A stretch of DNA of 64,000 bases from SHVO01 sp050246995 (GCA_050246995.1 JBFWVA010000006.1:62001-126000), one strand, 5' to 3'. Shown: positions 8,157-16,935, numbered from the stretch's first letter. A program made the numbers and translations. The notes: generated by a model from the letters alone, not told the origin.

Positions 8157-9773
8157 TTATATTTGAGCATCTTCAAGGGCCATAGCGGCCCCTTTTTGGG
8201 CGATGACCATCACGGGAGCGTTGGTATTGCCCGACGTAATGGTGGGCATGACCGAAGCGTCCATAACTCGAAGCCCCTCGAGTCCCTTCACGCGCAGGCG
8301 CTCGTCCACCACCGCGCCGGCATCTTGGCCCATGCGGACCGTACCGACCGGATGGAAGATGGTTGAGCCCACCTGCCCGGCCGCACGCGCAAGATCCTCG
8401 TCAGTTTCGAAGTGCGGACCGGGGACATATTCGACGGGCGCGTAACGGCGCAGAGGCTCCTGCTCCACGATGAAGCGCGTAAGGCGCAGAGCCCGCGCCG
8501 CGACAACCCTGTCATGCGGATCGGAAAGATAATTGGGATCGATCTTCGGCGGCTTGCCGACATCGGGGCTGGTGAGATGCACGGAGCCGCGGCTGCGCGG
8601 ACGCAAATTGCACGGCGCCATGGTGAAGGCCGGAAAGCTATGCAGAGGTTCGCCGAACCGATCGAGACTGAGCGGCTGAATATGAAACTCGATGTCCGGC
8701 GTATCGACTGACGCATCGGAGCGCGCGAAGAGCCCCAACTGGCTTGGCGCCATGGACATGGGCCCCGTGCGGAACAGCGCGTATTCCGCGCCGATGAGCG
8801 CTTTGCCGAACAGCGTACGTACCCGTTCGTTCAGCGTCGCCGCACCCGTGACCTTGTAGATACAACGGAGCTGCAGGTGGTCCTGAAGGTTCTCACCGAC
8901 GCCGGGCGCATGATGAACAACCGGGATGTGCAACATCTTGAGGCGATTGGCGTCTCCCACGCCCGAGACTTCAAGCAAATGAGGCGACCCTATCGCCCCG
9001 GCGGCAAGAATGACGGACGCGCCGGCGCGCGCGGTTTTGAGCGCACCGCCGTAAATATACTCCACGCCCACGGCGCGGCGGCCCTCAAATAATATGCGTT
9101 GCGTGAAAGCTTTCGTTGCCACCGCGAGATTAGCGCGCGCCAGCGCAGGGCGTAGAAACGCCGTGGCGGCGCTCCACCGCCAGCCGCCCCGCTGCGTTAC
9201 GCTGAAATAGCCGACGCCGTCATCGTCGCTCGCCGTTATACTTCCGCGCTTAGGAATCCCGGCCGCCGCCGCGGCGTCGGCAATAGCGTCTAGCAGAGGC
9301 CAGTGAAGACGCTGTTTCTCAATGCGTACCTCGCCGCCAGCGCCATGAATGCCTAAGTCGCCGGCCGCGAAATCCTCCAATTTATGAAAGTGCGGTAGGA
9401 TATCGTCGGCGCCCCAGCCCAGGTTGCCAAACTGCCGCCATTGATCGTAGTCGCGGCGCTGGCCACGCACATAGATCATCCCATTGATCGAAGAACAGCC
9501 ACCGAGTATGCGGCCGCGCGGATAATTCAGCGCCTTACCGCCGAGCCCCTTCTGGCCTTCCGTGCGAAAGCACCAGTCGGTGCGGGGATTCCCCATGCAA
9601 TAGAGGTAACCGACGGGAATGCGGACCCAGATGTAATCATCCTTACCGCCCGCTTCGAGCAGGAGAACGCGCACTTTGGGATTGACAGACAGCCGATTGG
9701 CCAAAACGCAGCCAGCGGTGCCGCCGCCGACGACGATATAGTCGAAAGATTCAGACACAGGCGCCGAACTCAT
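8157..9773 (-). CDS. GMC-family FAD oxidoreductase (choline/alcohol dehydrogenase-like)
   Basis: 538 residues. It opens with an FAD-binding Rossmann motif (DYIVVGGGTAGCVLA, glycines 16-18 and 21), has the GMC signature GGCSSINGMIYVRG, and ends with the conserved catalytic region FHPVGTVRMG, then MDASVMPTITSGNTNAP, which supplies the active-site His and Asn of GMC enzymes. Length and motif order fit BetA-type choline dehydrogenases and related alcohol dehydrogenases; the substrate cannot be read from sequence. No signal peptide is seen. It ends 130 bp upstream of the ppdK start, on the same strand, and is separated from glyS upstream by a palindromic repeat. No betaine genes (betB, betI) are nearby, which argues against a dedicated choline pathway here. 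Confidence 0.9.
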   Translation of the reverse strand: MSSAPVSESFDYIVVGGGTAGCVLANRLSVNPKVRVLLLEAGGKDDYIWVRIPVGYLYCMGNPRTDWCFRTEGQKGLGGKALNYPRGRILGGCSSINGMIYVRGQRRDYDQWRQFGNLGWGADDILPHFHKLEDFAAGDLGIHGAGGEVRIEKQRLHWPLLDAIADAAAAAGIPKRGSITASDDDGVGYFSVTQRGGWRWSAATAFLRPALARANLAVATKAFTQRILFEGRRAVGVEYIYGGALKTARAGASVILAAGAIGSPHLLEVSGVGDANRLKMLHIPVVHHAPGVGENLQDHLQLRCIYKVTGAATLNERVRTLFGKALIGAEYALFRTGPMSMAPSQLGLFARSDASVDTPDIEFHIQPLSLDRFGEPLHSFPAFTMAPCNLRPRSRGSVHLTSPDVGKPPKIDPNYLSDPHDRVVAARALRLTRFIVEQEPLRRYAPVEYVPGPHFETDEDLARAAGQVGSTIFHPVGTVRMGQDAGAVVDERLRVKGLEGLRVMDASVMPTITSGNTNAPVMVIAQKGAAMALEDAQI

Positions 9774-9787
9774 GCGCCGAGCTTCGC

Positions 9788-9826
9788 AACCCTGGATCCT
9801 GGGGACAAGCCCCAGGATGACCAGAA
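9788..9826. repeat. short palindromic intergenic repeat, copy 1
   Basis: The element reads CCTGGATCCTGGG-GACAAG-CCCAGGATGACCAG in parts: an inverted repeat ATCCTGGGG/CCCCAGGAT flanked by CTGG and CCAG. A second copy with a different loop lies at 23454-23491. It sits between the 3' end of glyS and the 5' end of the GMC gene. Elements of this form (TGGATCC...GGATGACC palindromes) are known as dispersed intergenic repeats in alphaproteobacteria; a role as a transcription end for glyS is possible but there is no U-tract. Confidence 0.65.
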
Positions 9827-9842
9827 ACCAGAAAGTGTATGG

Positions 9843-11903
9843 TTAGCCTTCGATCTTCGAGAAATCGGCAACCTGATTCATGACCGCGACGATCTGCGCC
9901 AGGAGCTTGAGGCGCTCGACGCGATGATCGGCGTTATCGGTGTTGACGGTGACCTTGTCGAAGAAAGCGTCGACCGGCACGCGCAGCTGCGCCAATTTCT
10001 GCATTCCCGCTTCAAAGTTCTCACCGGACAAATCAGAGGCCACCGGCGCGTTGATGGCATGCAAGGCCTTGAGGAGTTCTTGCGCTTCGTCCGCGCCAAG
10101 ATCGCCGACATCCCCGGAGTAGGCCTTATTGTCCTTCTTCTCTTCGATGCGAAGGATGTTCGCCGCGCGTTTATAGGCCACCAGCAGATTGGCGCCGTCA
10201 TCGCTTGTCAGGAACGCCGTAAGCGCATCGACGCGCGCGATGAGACGTACGAGATCGTCTTCCGTGCCGAGCGCGAAGACGGCCGACACGTAGTCGTGGC
10301 GCACGCCCTTCTCGCGCAGATGCACCTTGAGGCGGTCGGCGAAGAAGTCGAGGACCTCATCGGAAATCTTCTTGGTGTCGATTTTCAGCCCGTCGTAACC
10401 AGCGAGCGCGTGTCCGAACGCCGCACGCAACGGCAGGCGCAGCTTGTTCTCAAGGACGATGCGGATGACGCCAAGCGCGGCGCGGCGCAGGGCGTAGGGG
10501 TCCTTGGAGCCGGTGGGCTTTTCATTGATGGCAAAGAAACCGACCAGGCTATCGAGTTTATCGGCCAGCGACACAACGACGCTGAGCGGCTTGGAGGGAC
10601 ATGCGTCCGTAGGTCCGAGCGGCGAGTAGTGTTCGGCAACGGCGTCCGCGACCGCGGCGGATTCCTTATCATGAAGCGCGTAATAGCGGCCCATGACGCC
10701 CTGAAGATCGGGAAACTCGCCGACCATGCCGGTGGAGAGATCGGCTTTGCAAAGCAAGGCGGCGCGTTCGGCCGCATGCGTGTCAGCCTTCAATATGCCC
10801 GCGAGATTGCTCGCGAGTTTCACAAGGCGCTTGGTTTTGTCGAGCACCGTTCCGAGAGAGGCCTGGAACACGCGCTCCTGGAGCTTCTCGACGCGCGATG
10901 CGAGCGGCTGTTCGCGGTCCTGATCCCAGAAGAACTTGGCGTCGGAGAGACGCGCGCTCAGAACACGCTCGTTCCCCGCGACGATCGCCTTACCTTTATC
11001 CTTGGTGACCATGTTGGCGATGACGCCAAAACGATTGGCAAATGCGCCGCCCTTGGTCGAAAGCGCAAAATACTTCTGATGCTTGCGCATCGCCGAGGTC
11101 ATGACTTCAGCAGGCACATCCATGAACGCGTCTGGAATGGTGCCGAGCAGCGGCACCGGCCATTCGACGAGTCCGATGACTTCCGCGAGAAGGCCGGCAT
11201 CGGCGCGCACTTCAAGCCCTTCGGCGGCGGCGAGCTTCGCGAGATCGCGGGTGATGATCTGCTCACGCTCGGCGGACTCGACCACCACATTGGCCTTCTT
11301 AAGCTTGGCCAGATAGTCGGAGGCGTTCTTGACGGTGATTTGGGCCGGCGCGAGGAAGCGGTGGCCGACGGTGGTGTTTCCTGCCTTTACGCGCGCGAAT
11401 TCAACCGGAACGACGGCGCCGTCGAACAGGCAGATGATGCTATGAAGCGGACGCACCCAACGGGTCGGATTGGCGCCCCACCGCATGGACTTGGGCCACG
11501 GCATTTGCGCCAGCGCGGCCTCGACGATTTCCTTCAAAACAACGGCGGTCGGGCGGCCTTTCTTGGTGGCCACCGAGAAGTAGAACTTGCCCTTGGGCAG
11601 CTCACGAACTTCCGCCTGGTCGATAGAGGAGAGTCCGGCGGCCTTCATGAACCCTTGGAGCGCCTGCTCGGGCGCACCGACCTGCGGACCTTTGCGTTCC
11701 TCGGTCGTGTCCGGTTGCGCCTTCGGCAAGCCGTCGGCCATAAGCGTAAGGCGGCGTGGACCACCGAGAGCGCGCAGCGACTTCGCCTCGAGGCCTTGGG
11801 CCTTCAGGCTTTCGCCGATGAGACGTGCGAGGTCCTCGGCCCCGCGCGCCTGCATGCGCGCGGGGATTTCCTCGGATAAAATTTCAAGAAGAAGCTCAGC
11901 CAT
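9843..11903 (-). CDS. glyS: glycine--tRNA ligase beta subunit
   Basis: 686 residues, the usual size for the beta subunit of the alpha2beta2 bacterial glycyl-tRNA synthetase. It starts MAELLLEILSEEIPARM, contains SMRWGANPTRWVRPLHSIICL and DLSTGMVGEFPDLQGVMGRYYA, and has a C-terminal anticodon-binding-like region (about residues 560-680). The beta subunit binds tRNA-Gly and is required for charging together with the catalytic alpha subunit, whose gene ends 5 bp upstream. ATG 11903 was chosen because family members begin at this MAELL sequence; the frame is open further upstream into glyQ but that extension is not conserved in kind. The two genes are almost certainly co-transcribed. Confidence 0.97.
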   Translation of the reverse strand: MAELLLEILSEEIPARMQARGAEDLARLIGESLKAQGLEAKSLRALGGPRRLTLMADGLPKAQPDTTEERKGPQVGAPEQALQGFMKAAGLSSIDQAEVRELPKGKFYFSVATKKGRPTAVVLKEIVEAALAQMPWPKSMRWGANPTRWVRPLHSIICLFDGAVVPVEFARVKAGNTTVGHRFLAPAQITVKNASDYLAKLKKANVVVESAEREQIITRDLAKLAAAEGLEVRADAGLLAEVIGLVEWPVPLLGTIPDAFMDVPAEVMTSAMRKHQKYFALSTKGGAFANRFGVIANMVTKDKGKAIVAGNERVLSARLSDAKFFWDQDREQPLASRVEKLQERVFQASLGTVLDKTKRLVKLASNLAGILKADTHAAERAALLCKADLSTGMVGEFPDLQGVMGRYYALHDKESAAVADAVAEHYSPLGPTDACPSKPLSVVVSLADKLDSLVGFFAINEKPTGSKDPYALRRAALGVIRIVLENKLRLPLRAAFGHALAGYDGLKIDTKKISDEVLDFFADRLKVHLREKGVRHDYVSAVFALGTEDDLVRLIARVDALTAFLTSDDGANLLVAYKRAANILRIEEKKDNKAYSGDVGDLGADEAQELLKALHAINAPVASDLSGENFEAGMQKLAQLRVPVDAFFDKVTVNTDNADHRVERLKLLAQIVAVMNQVADFSKIEG

Positions 11904-11908
11904 GACGG

Positions 11909-12976
11909 TTACCGGGCATTCGTGGGCTGGAGCCACATCTCGCAGCACGCTTTGGCAAGCGCGCGGACGCGGCCGATGTATGCGGCGCGTTCAGTGACGC
12001 TGATGACGCCGCGGGCATCCAGAAGGTTGAAGGTATGGGAGGCCTTGATGCACTGATCGTAGGCCGGCAGCGCAAGACGATGCTCAAGCAACGCACGGCA
12101 CTCGTTCTCGCAGTCCGTGAAACGCTTGAACAGAATGTCGGTGTTCGCGAACTCGAAATTGTGCGCGGAGTATTCAATCTCGGCGCGCTTGAAGATGTCG
12201 CCATACTTCACGCCGCGATCATTGAAGTCGAGATCGTAGACGTTTTCGACGCCGTACACATACATGGCGAGGCGCTCGAGGCCGTAAGTGAGTTCAACGG
12301 CGACCGGATCGCACTCAAGCCCGCCGACCTGTTGGAAGTAGGTGAACTGGGTGATCTCCATCCCATCGCACCAGACTTCCCAGCCGAGCCCCCAGGCGCC
12401 CAATGTCGGACTTTCCCAATCGTCTTCAACGAAACGGATGTCGTGCGCCATCACATCGATACCGATCGCTTCGAGGCTTTTGAGATAGAGGGCCTGCGGA
12501 TCGGTCGGCGAAGGCTTCAAGATGACTTGATATTGATAATAGTGCTGGAGACGGTTGGGGTTCTCGCCGTAGCGGCCGTCGGTCGGCCGGCGCGAGGGCT
12601 GCACATAGGCCGCATTCCAAGTGTCGGGGCCGAGCGCGCGCAGTGTGGTTGCCGGATGGAACGTACCGGCGCCCATCTCCATGTCGTACGGCTGCAAGAT
12701 CACGCAGCCCTGTTCGGCCCAGAAATTTTGAAGCGCGAGGATCAAACCTTGAAAGCTGGTCGGCTTGGTGGACGGTTTCACCGCCTTCTTAGGCGCAGCG
12801 GCGACCGGCGTTGCACGGCGCTGTGGCGTCGGCTTCGCGGCGGCCTTCTTTACCGGCGCCTTTTTTGGAGCCGCTTTTTTGCCCGGCGCCTTCTTTGCAA
12901 CCGGCTTCGCCTTGGGCTTGGCTTTCGCTTTGGGCTTGGCTTTGATTTTGGGGCGTTTCTTGGCGGCGCGAGCCAT
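11909..12976 (-). CDS. glyQ: glycine--tRNA ligase alpha subunit with a lysine-rich N-terminal tail
   Basis: 355 residues; the family norm is about 290-310. From residue 73 (TSFQGLILALQNFWAEQGC) the protein is a standard class II alpha subunit with QPYDMEMGAGTFHPATTLRALG, YVQPSRRPTDGRYGENPNR and AVELTYGLERLAMYVYGVE. Residues 1-72 form an Ala/Pro/Lys tail with 23 lysines and no acidic residue, resembling histone-H1-like tails. An in-frame GTG at 12781 (codon 66) would remove most of the tail and is a real alternative start; ATG 12976 lacks a strong Shine-Dalgarno sequence, but the extreme composition and absence of stops across 65 codons argue that the tail is translated. Downstream glyS follows after 5 bp. 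Confidence 0.96.
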   Translation of the reverse strand: MARAAKKRPKIKAKPKAKAKPKAKPVAKKAPGKKAAPKKAPVKKAAAKPTPQRRATPVAAAPKKAVKPSTKPTSFQGLILALQNFWAEQGCVILQPYDMEMGAGTFHPATTLRALGPDTWNAAYVQPSRRPTDGRYGENPNRLQHYYQYQVILKPSPTDPQALYLKSLEAIGIDVMAHDIRFVEDDWESPTLGAWGLGWEVWCDGMEITQFTYFQQVGGLECDPVAVELTYGLERLAMYVYGVENVYDLDFNDRGVKYGDIFKRAEIEYSAHNFEFANTDILFKRFTDCENECRALLEHRLALPAYDQCIKASHTFNLLDARGVISVTERAAYIGRVRALAKACCEMWLQPTNAR

Positions 12977-13062
12977 CGGTCTGATCCACAGATAAGGGAG
13001 CCGGGAAGCTACCGACCGACCGGCCTCAAATCAACAGCCGCCTTTGAGATCAGCCGATAGAA

Positions 13063-13320
13063 TCAGCTTTTTTCGCAGGAACATGTCATGCCGGATGCGA
13101 CATACGCCCCGCATTTGCGGCAGGGCACGAGGTCCTGAACCACCGGCGGGCCGGAACGGGGCTGGCCGGGCGGCCTGACGTCGGCGCCCGCCATACGAGC
13201 GGCGGCCCGGGTCATATCGGTGAGCCGCCAACGGTACTTGAATCCCAAGTACACGACGATGATGACGCCGATGGTGAAAAGGATCTTCAAGATCGAGATC
13301 AAAGTCCGAACCTCGCCCAA
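13063..13320 (-). CDS. small membrane protein with C-terminal zinc-ribbon-like cysteines
   Basis: 85 residues. One N-terminal membrane helix (about residues 7-26, LISILKILFTIGVIIVVYLG) is followed by a basic stretch, a Pro/Gly linker and a cysteine cluster CRKC-(9)-CSC at the C-terminus that resembles half of a zinc ribbon. Its 5' end overlaps the last 22 bp of the S49 peptidase gene upstream, so it is probably translated with it. The position between an S49 peptidase and glyQ suggests a conserved small membrane partner, but I do not recognise a named family. The function is unknown. Confidence 0.72.
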   Translation of the reverse strand: MGEVRTLISILKILFTIGVIIVVYLGFKYRWRLTDMTRAAARMAGADVRPPGQPRSGPPVVQDLVPCRKCGAYVASGMTCSCEKS

Positions 13321-14180
13321 TGAGCGCGCTCTTCGACGGCCGAGATCAAATCCGAGGCCCAGCTGATACGCGCATCAGCGCTTTCGGGGCCAGAAAAGCC
13401 AACGCGGCCCAAACGGCGTTCGAGCCAGTTCATGGGACGTTCGACGGTGAGGAAACGCACGTCGGGACCGTACTTGCGGCGCATGATCGTCCTTAGGTCA
13501 CCCAGGCCATCGACGAGTCCGAGCTCAAGCGCGCGCTCACCCGTCCAAACATCGCCATTGAAAACAGTTTCATCGGCGGCCGTCAGACGCTCGGCGCGGC
13601 GATTGCGCACGAACGTCGTGAACTGGCGGTGAATGTCTTTCTGGATGGCGTCCAGGCGCGCGACGTCCTCGGGGTTCTCAGGCTTGAACGGATCAAGGAA
13701 GCTTTTGTGTGCGCCTTGCGCATGCACGCGCCGCTCGACGCCCATTTTCGAAATGAGGTCTTGGAAGCCGAAGCTCGCCGAGATCACCCCGATGGAGCCA
13801 ACCACGGACATCGCATCGGCGTAAATCTCGTCAGCCGCGAGCGCGAGCCAATAACCGCCGGAGGCCGCGATATCCTCGGCGAACGCGAACACGGGAATCT
13901 TATTGTCTTTTGACAGCTGCCGAACGCGCGCGGCGATCTGCGCGGATTGTACCGGCGAGCCGCCGGGCGAATTGATCTGAAGACACACGGCCCGCACGTG
14001 CTTGGAAAACGCCTTCTTGAGGGCCGGTTCAAGCGTGTTGAGGCTGAGGCCGCGCCGGCCCATGCCAACCGCGCCGATAACGCCCTGCAGGCGCACCACA
14101 GACACCGACGGCGTCGGCAGCTTCGCGCGCACGATGCCATGGTCGGCGAGAAAATCGTTGAGGCGGTCGATCACTTCCAT
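13299..14180 (-). CDS. S49-family serine peptidase (SppA/SohB-like)
   Basis: 293 residues. The catalytic dyad expected for S49 signal-peptide peptidases is visible: Ser107 in DIAASGGYWLA and Lys159 in GAHKSFLDPF, with the preceding INSPGGSP loop (about 70-76) that binds substrate. There is no N-terminal membrane helix or signal peptide, so unlike SppA it may be cytoplasmic or peripheral, as in the short SohB-like forms of alphaproteobacteria. It would degrade leftover signal peptides or membrane-protein fragments. It overlaps the small membrane-protein gene downstream (13063-13320), which could anchor it; that link is inference. ATG 14180 starts MEVIDRLNDF. Confidence 0.9.
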   Translation of the reverse strand: MEVIDRLNDFLADHGIVRAKLPTPSVSVVRLQGVIGAVGMGRRGLSLNTLEPALKKAFSKHVRAVCLQINSPGGSPVQSAQIAARVRQLSKDNKIPVFAFAEDIAASGGYWLALAADEIYADAMSVVGSIGVISASFGFQDLISKMGVERRVHAQGAHKSFLDPFKPENPEDVARLDAIQKDIHRQFTTFVRNRRAERLTAADETVFNGDVWTGERALELGLVDGLGDLRTIMRRKYGPDVRFLTVERPMNWLERRLGRVGFSGPESADARISWASDLISAVEERAHWARFGL

Positions 14181-14237
14181 GCGCGGAGCTTACCATATCG
14201 GATTGGGACGCAAGCCCTTCCAATTTCGGTACGTTTT

Positions 14238-15002
14238 TCAAGTTTGCAAGAGCTGGGGGAGCGCGCCCGCGCCGCGCAACACGGCGTCGGCTGCGGATGT
14301 GAACGCGCCGTTCTCATCATGCAGGACTAGCCCCGGCAGGAGCGCATCCGGTGTCCGGCGGTCCTTGCCTGCATCGACAATCACCCGGCGGGCCGGCTGG
14401 CCGGCCTTGGCGTGAATGGGAAGGACGCGAATGTCTCCCGCGCGCCCCTGCAGCGCTCCCAGAATGTCGGACAAGCGGTCCGCACGGTGGATGATCACGA
14501 GACGCCCCTTCGGTTTCAGGGCGGCCAAGCAGTGACGCAACCAGCTCGGAAGGTCGAGATCGCCTTCCATATGCGCCACCGCGCGGGAGGCGTTCGGCGG
14601 CGGCGTCCCGCCGTCGGCGAACGGCGGGTTTGTCATCACGATGTCGTACGCACCGTGGGCAACACTCGTGAGATTGCCCGTGATTACGCGCGCGGACTGT
14701 TCAAGAGCATTGAGGGCAATGCCCGCGCGCGCATACGCGGCGAGTTGGGGCTGCAGTTCGAGACCGGTGAGATGCAGGCCGGGTACGCGCGCCGCGAGAC
14801 AAAACATAGCCCCGCCGCTGCCACAGCCAGCATCAAGCACATGTTGACCGGACTTAGCGGGAACGGCGGCGGCGAGGAGCACGGGATCGACCGCAACACG
14901 ATAGCCGTCGGCGGGCTGGCGTATGTAAACGCGCCCGTCGAGAAGACGATCATCGGTGAAGGCCAAATCCTGCGGCGCCATAGGCGGCGAGGATAGCGAC
15001 AA
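14238..15002 (-). CDS. tRNA1(Val) (adenine-N6)-methyltransferase-like protein
   Basis: 254 residues, class I SAM-dependent methyltransferase. Motif I is VLDAGCGSGG (about 55-64), the acidic end of strand 2 is TGLELQPQ, and the catalytic motif NPPF (125-128) marks an enzyme that methylates an exocyclic nitrogen of adenine. The N-terminal sequence RLLDGRVYIRQPADGYRVAVDPVLLAA is typical of the TrmN6/YfiC group that modifies A37 of tRNA1(Val). Met8 (MAPQDLAF) is an alternative start. It lies upstream of the S49 peptidase on the same strand, an order seen in other alphaproteobacteria. The substrate is inferred from family membership. Confidence 0.85.
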   Translation of the reverse strand: MSLSSPPMAPQDLAFTDDRLLDGRVYIRQPADGYRVAVDPVLLAAAVPAKSGQHVLDAGCGSGGAMFCLAARVPGLHLTGLELQPQLAAYARAGIALNALEQSARVITGNLTSVAHGAYDIVMTNPPFADGGTPPPNASRAVAHMEGDLDLPSWLRHCLAALKPKGRLVIIHRADRLSDILGALQGRAGDIRVLPIHAKAGQPARRVIVDAGKDRRTPDALLPGLVLHDENGAFTSAADAVLRGAGALPQLLQT

Positions 15003-15010
15003 GAGCGCGG

Positions 15011-15700
15011 TTAGCGCGACGGCTTTCTTTTAGGTGCGGCCTTCGTGCGGCGTTTAATTGAAGCCGTTTTGACCGGCCTGCGGCTCCACGCCTCGAGCAG
15101 CACCTCCGCGGCGTCCTTGGCTTTCAAGGCGGCGTCCCTGTGACCGGCACGCGCGCTCATGATCGCGCCTTCCATGAGCATCATCCACGCGCTGGCGAAC
15201 CCATTCGGATCAGGAAGCTTAGCGCTGCGCGCGAGTTGGCCGACAAAACTCTCCATCTGGCCAAGCTTCAGCGCGGTCGCCTTGTGCACGGGCGAGCCGA
15301 CTTCAGATTCACAAATGATGCGTAAGAAAGGGCAGCCCTCGAAGCCGTCGGCGCCGAACCACTCATGGAACAGGTCGAAGATGGCCAGGAGACGGGCGCT
15401 GGGCGTCGCGCCCCTTGCCTTCACGCCCGCTTTCAACCAGCCGACAGTCCAGCGCTTGGCCCGCAAGTCAAGGTAAGCCAAGACCAGATTCTCTTTCGCC
15501 TTGAAATGATGGTAGAGCGTCATCTTGGCGACGCCGGAGCGCGCACTGATCGTGTCCACGCCAACCAGGTTCACGCCCTGGGCGGTAAAGAGAGCGTACG
15601 CTGCTTCGAGGATCTTCTGGCGTGTAACCGCGCGCCGTCCGGTGGGGATAACGTCTTCTAAATCGCTCAAGCGTCTTTCCTGGCGCTGTGAAGCCGCCAT
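15011..15700 (-). CDS. TetR/AcrR-family transcriptional regulator
   Basis: 229 residues. The N-terminal TetR DNA-binding helices are clear: TRQKILEAAYALFTAQG, then ISARSGVAKMTLYHHFKAKENLVLAYL (about residues 26-78). The C-terminal ligand domain contains GCPFLRIICE, a pattern of the TetR subgroup with a conserved Cys. After about residue 205 the protein has a 23-residue basic tail rich in Arg/Lys/Pro that is not part of the fold. The gene lies directly behind the methyltransferase gene (8-bp gap) and diverges from the small exported protein at 16047. No target operon is evident, so its ligand and regulon are unknown. The 346-bp upstream region could hold an autoregulatory site; no palindrome was found. 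Confidence 0.92.
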   Translation of the reverse strand: MAASQRQERRLSDLEDVIPTGRRAVTRQKILEAAYALFTAQGVNLVGVDTISARSGVAKMTLYHHFKAKENLVLAYLDLRAKRWTVGWLKAGVKARGATPSARLLAIFDLFHEWFGADGFEGCPFLRIICESEVGSPVHKATALKLGQMESFVGQLARSAKLPDPNGFASAWMMLMEGAIMSARAGHRDAALKAKDAAEVLLEAWSRRPVKTASIKRRTKAAPKRKPSR

Positions 15701-16046
15701 TCTGAGCGGCGCTTCTTAGCAAGTGATTACCGAACGTAAGACGCACTTTATCGCTCCTTCCCCCTGTTTCACTTGACGCGAATCAATAGTCGGGCCGGCG
15801 CGAGCCCGTTTTTCTTCCCAATCGGACACGATTGACATAACCCGCGGTCGAAATGACAACGCGCGGCGGATTTTATACAGGTCGGTACAATTATGCCAGT
15901 TGCGAGTGAGAAACGTCCGCTTCCTCACCGCCGGGTGAAACCGCGCGCCAGCGCTTGACCCGGGATTTTACCTTTTCACGCACAAACCCGGAGGAAACCT
16001 CCGTCTGCGGGCCGGCGTTACGGTTCAAACAATAGCGGAGGAACGA
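15701..16046. other. intergenic region between divergent tetR-type and small exported-protein genes
   Basis: No coding frame that looks real. Candidate -35 hexamers on the plus strand are TTGACG at 15773-15778 and TTGACA at 15832-15837, but neither has a good -10 element at 16-18 bp. The Shine-Dalgarno sequence for the gene at 16047 (GGAGG) lies at the right end. I see no perfect dyad that would mark a TetR operator. Confidence 0.5.
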
Positions 16047-16292
16047 ATGGCTAAATTGACCCGGCTCCTTTTGACCCTGCCACTCGCCGTTGGCGTCGCC
16101 GCCGGCACCTCAGCCTGCACGCGAGTGAAAAACGAAGTTGGCATCCCCAATACGATCACGTTCGACTGCAAGCGCGGGTTGGACGCCGATTGCGACGCAC
16201 AGGCCTACGCGGCGTGTCCGAACGGTTATGAAAACGCCGCGCGCATCACCGCAGATTCCAGGATGCAAACGCGCGTGATCCGCTGCAGATAA
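16047..16292 (+). CDS. small exported (possibly lipo-) protein
   Basis: 81 residues. An N-terminal signal sequence (MAKLTRLLLTLPLAVGVAAG) is followed by TSAC, a poor match to a lipobox, so the mature protein could begin at Cys24 or be cleaved nearby by signal peptidase I. The remaining ~57 residues carry four more cysteines (DCKRGLDADCD, AACPNG, and IRC at the end), suggesting two disulfides in the periplasm. The start has a strong GGAGG 6 nt upstream. I do not recognise the family. It diverges from the TetR gene. A terminator-like hairpin lies 125 bp downstream. Confidence 0.72.
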   Translation: MAKLTRLLLTLPLAVGVAAGTSACTRVKNEVGIPNTITFDCKRGLDADCDAQAYAACPNGYENAARITADSRMQTRVIRCR

Positions 16293-16355
16293 GCGGCGCC
16301 GGATGACATAACGGTGAGCTTCCGGGCGCCATTCTTGACCGCGCCTTGCACGGGC

Positions 16356-16544
16356 CTATGTGGGCTTCATCTCGGTTAGTCCCCCTGATTGCCGAGCAGG
16401 CTGTTCCCCTAGCAGCCCGAAAGGCTCCGCTTCGGCGGGGCCTTTCGCTGCGGAATTCACCGCGTCCTTCTTGACATCTTGCTCATCGGCCAGGGTCGCC
16501 AGCATGTCGGCCGTCTCCATCACAAAAACCCGATTGTCGCTCAT
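16356..16544 (-). CDS. putative small protein, weakly supported
   Basis: 62 residues starting MSDNRVFVMETADMLATL, with AGAGG 4 nt before the ATG at 16544. The first 30 residues look like a genuine acidic helical peptide. Against it, the 3' part overlaps a perfect hairpin (16418-16447) that looks like a transcription terminator read from the plus strand, and the C-terminal sequence is low-complexity (Ala/Glu/Pro/Gly). No family is recognised. It may be a real short gene whose end was built from a terminator, or only a chance frame. Confidence 0.3.
   Translation of the reverse strand: MSDNRVFVMETADMLATLADEQDVKKDAVNSAAKGPAEAEPFGLLGEQPARQSGGLTEMKPT
16418..16447 (+). terminator. terminator-like hairpin with TTCG tetraloop
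   Basis: A 13-bp stem (one U-G pair) closes on the stable tetraloop TTCG: CGAAAGGCTCCGC, TTCG, GCGGGGCCTTTCG. The 3' flank CTTTCGCTG has only a short U-run. It would end transcripts of the 16047-16292 gene. GC-rich stems with A-rich 5' and T-rich 3' sides of this kind are typical of intrinsic terminators in GC-rich alphaproteobacteria. Confidence 0.5.
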
Positions 16545-16701
16545 AAAGCCTCTTCGGAGAGGAAGTCGTTTTGATATCGGACTCAACATCCGACCAACCA
16601 CGCGTGTTCCTTCACCGATTCGCGTGGACGGAGCGGAAGCGTCAGCGCCAAGAACGGGACCCGGATGCGGGGATACGCCGTTATGTTTGGCACGAGGACG
16701 A

Positions 16702-16911
16702 ATGACGACCTACATCTGCCGCACGATCACCCGCGCCGGAGCGCCCTGCCCCCCTTTTTTGGTGCGCGCGCGCGAACCGCTTGAGGCCGTCGCGAAGGCG
16801 AGCTTAAGGCTCGCTGGCGAGGACTACCGCATCGTGGAAATATGGGCCGGCGAAAAGCGGGTGGTCACCCTCACGAATCCGGGTATCCCGAAATCGCGTT
16901 ATCTCTCGTAA
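16702..16911 (+). CDS. small conserved-looking hypothetical protein with EIWAGEKRV motif
   Basis: 69 residues, ATG 16702 preceded by GAGGA. The sequence contains LRLAGEDYRIVEIWAGEKRVVTL, a beta-turn-beta pattern also seen at the end of the convergent neighbour at 16936-17148 (AIEIWQGADLVLL). Small alphaproteobacterial proteins with a conserved EVWxGxRxV segment are common; no function is known. There is no signal peptide or membrane segment. The open frame extends further upstream but that part has no start with a ribosome-binding site and looks non-coding. Confidence 0.6.
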   Translation: MTTYICRTITRAGAPCPPFLVRAREPLEAVAKASLRLAGEDYRIVEIWAGEKRVVTLTNPGIPKSRYLS

Positions 16912-16935
16912 GAATTCTCGCGCAACCGGCGAAAA

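Noticed and set aside
9441..11879. 812-codon open frame on the plus strand across glyS and the GMC gene
   Set aside because: Spans two well-identified minus-strand genes; no recognisable motif; typical GC-rich antisense frame.
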